Of a stretch of 64,000 nucleotides of DNA, positions 63,783 through 64,000 are shown one piece after another. The notes beneath the pieces were generated by a model. The model saw nothing but the letters and a program-made list of their open reading frames with translations, had not been told where the DNA came from and searched no databases. Location of the stretch: NCBI RefSeq assembly GCF_022760175.1, contig NZ_CP094326.1:496001-560000 (forward strand), given 5' to 3'. How positions within the stretch are numbered: position 1 is the stretch's first letter; each line of letters opens with the position of its first letter. Origin of the DNA: Zhouia spongiae (GTDB lineage: Bacteria > Bacteroidota > Bacteroidia > Flavobacteriales > Flavobacteriaceae). The position numbers and the translations under genes were made by a program.

Positions 63783-64000
63783 TTGGCAGCATCTAAAAGC
63801 AAGAAAGAAACACCGTTAATGAAACAATACAACCAGATTAAGGCAAAATATCCTGACGCCTTATTACTTTTCAGGGTTGGTGATTTTTACGAAACTTTTG
63901 GAGATGATGCTGTAAAGGCTGCCAAAATCCTCGGTATTGTTTTAACGCACCGAAACAACGGGGGTGATAAAACAGAACTGGCCGGTTTCCCTCATCACTC
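63783..64000 (+). CDS. mutS: DNA mismatch repair protein MutS, N-terminal part
   Basis: The frame runs open to the right window edge (72 codons visible). The MutS mismatch-binding domain I starts with [20 protein letters not shown] and contains [14 protein letters not shown], the Phe-x-Glu mismatch wedge. I place the start at a TTG (63783), giving [17 protein letters not shown], because flavobacterial MutS proteins begin with such a short lysine-rich leader. The first in-frame ATG (63819) would begin within the conserved PLMKQY. An in-frame stop at 63768 limits any further extension. Confidence 0.93.
   Translation, partial: MAASKSKKETPLMKQYNQIKAKYPDALLLFRVGDFYETFGDDAVKAAKILGIVLTHRNNGGDKTELAGFPHH

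Overview
The window looks like a chromosome segment of an environmental, probably marine or plant-associated, member of the Flavobacteriaceae (Bacteroidota). Reasons: AT-rich DNA by eye, two SusC/SusD outer-membrane pairs, many Bacteroidota-type lipoprotein signals, a FolK-deoxynucleoside kinase fusion, a NagB-LmbE fusion, and -7 boxes of the TAnnTTTG type. No tRNA, rRNA, CRISPR, insertion sequence or phage gene was seen.

Layout. 1-2696 (-): 5'-terminal part of a GH31 glycosidase gene that runs off the left edge. 2857-7088 (-): hemN, then upstream of it a two-gene GlcNAc catabolic operon (NagB-LmbE fusion, GlcNAc kinase). 7089-7431: non-coding, with a regulatory direct repeat. 7432-9465 (+): a lone DUF255 thioredoxin-like protein whose 3' end overlaps the next gene. 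9455-54371 (-): a ~45 kb polysaccharide-utilisation locus (PUL). Read in the direction of transcription it holds: GH92, sodium:solute symporter, GH130, CBM9-like lipoprotein, GH18, GHL10-like, GH92, aspartylglucosaminidase; then a Planctomycete-style redox cassette (DUF1549/DUF1553 cytochrome, DUF1501, NHL propeller, FN3/discoidin lipoprotein, membrane cytochrome c) continuing into GH20 and GH92; then GH3, GH163 (DUF4838) and GH29; then SusC-SusD; then a second SusC-SusD with a giant FG-GAP protein. 54515-56304 (+): a LytS/LytTR two-component pair divergent from the PUL. 56439-64000: housekeeping (AsmA-like, queuosine-precursor transporter, SppA, FolK-dNK, TrmH-family methylase, start of mutS).

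How it works together (family knowledge plus inference). The enzyme set fits N-glycan (glycoprotein) use. GH163 and perhaps GH18 make endo cuts in the chitobiose region. GH92 mannosidases, GH29 fucosidase, GH20 hexosaminidase and GH3 trim the antennae and core. GH130 phosphorolyses Man-beta-1,4-GlcNAc next to a likely importer. Aspartylglucosaminidase removes the last GlcNAc from Asn. NagB-LmbE and the kinase take GlcNAc to fructose-6-phosphate. No PNGase, sialidase or beta-galactosidase is present.

Main unexpected observations. (1) An 11-mer (GACCRACAACA on the + strand) occurs upstream of five minus-strand transcription units: nagB, both susC genes, the redox cassette and the first GH92. 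At four sites a degenerate copy lies exactly 21 bp away. This is the geometry of LytTR-family sites, and the only regulator in the window is a LytS/LytTR pair beside one copy. (2) A heme-c redox cassette sits inside the glycan locus and shares its C-terminal sugar-binding modules with the locus's glycosidases. Together these suggest a LytTR-controlled N-glycan PUL with an uncharacterised oxidative arm.
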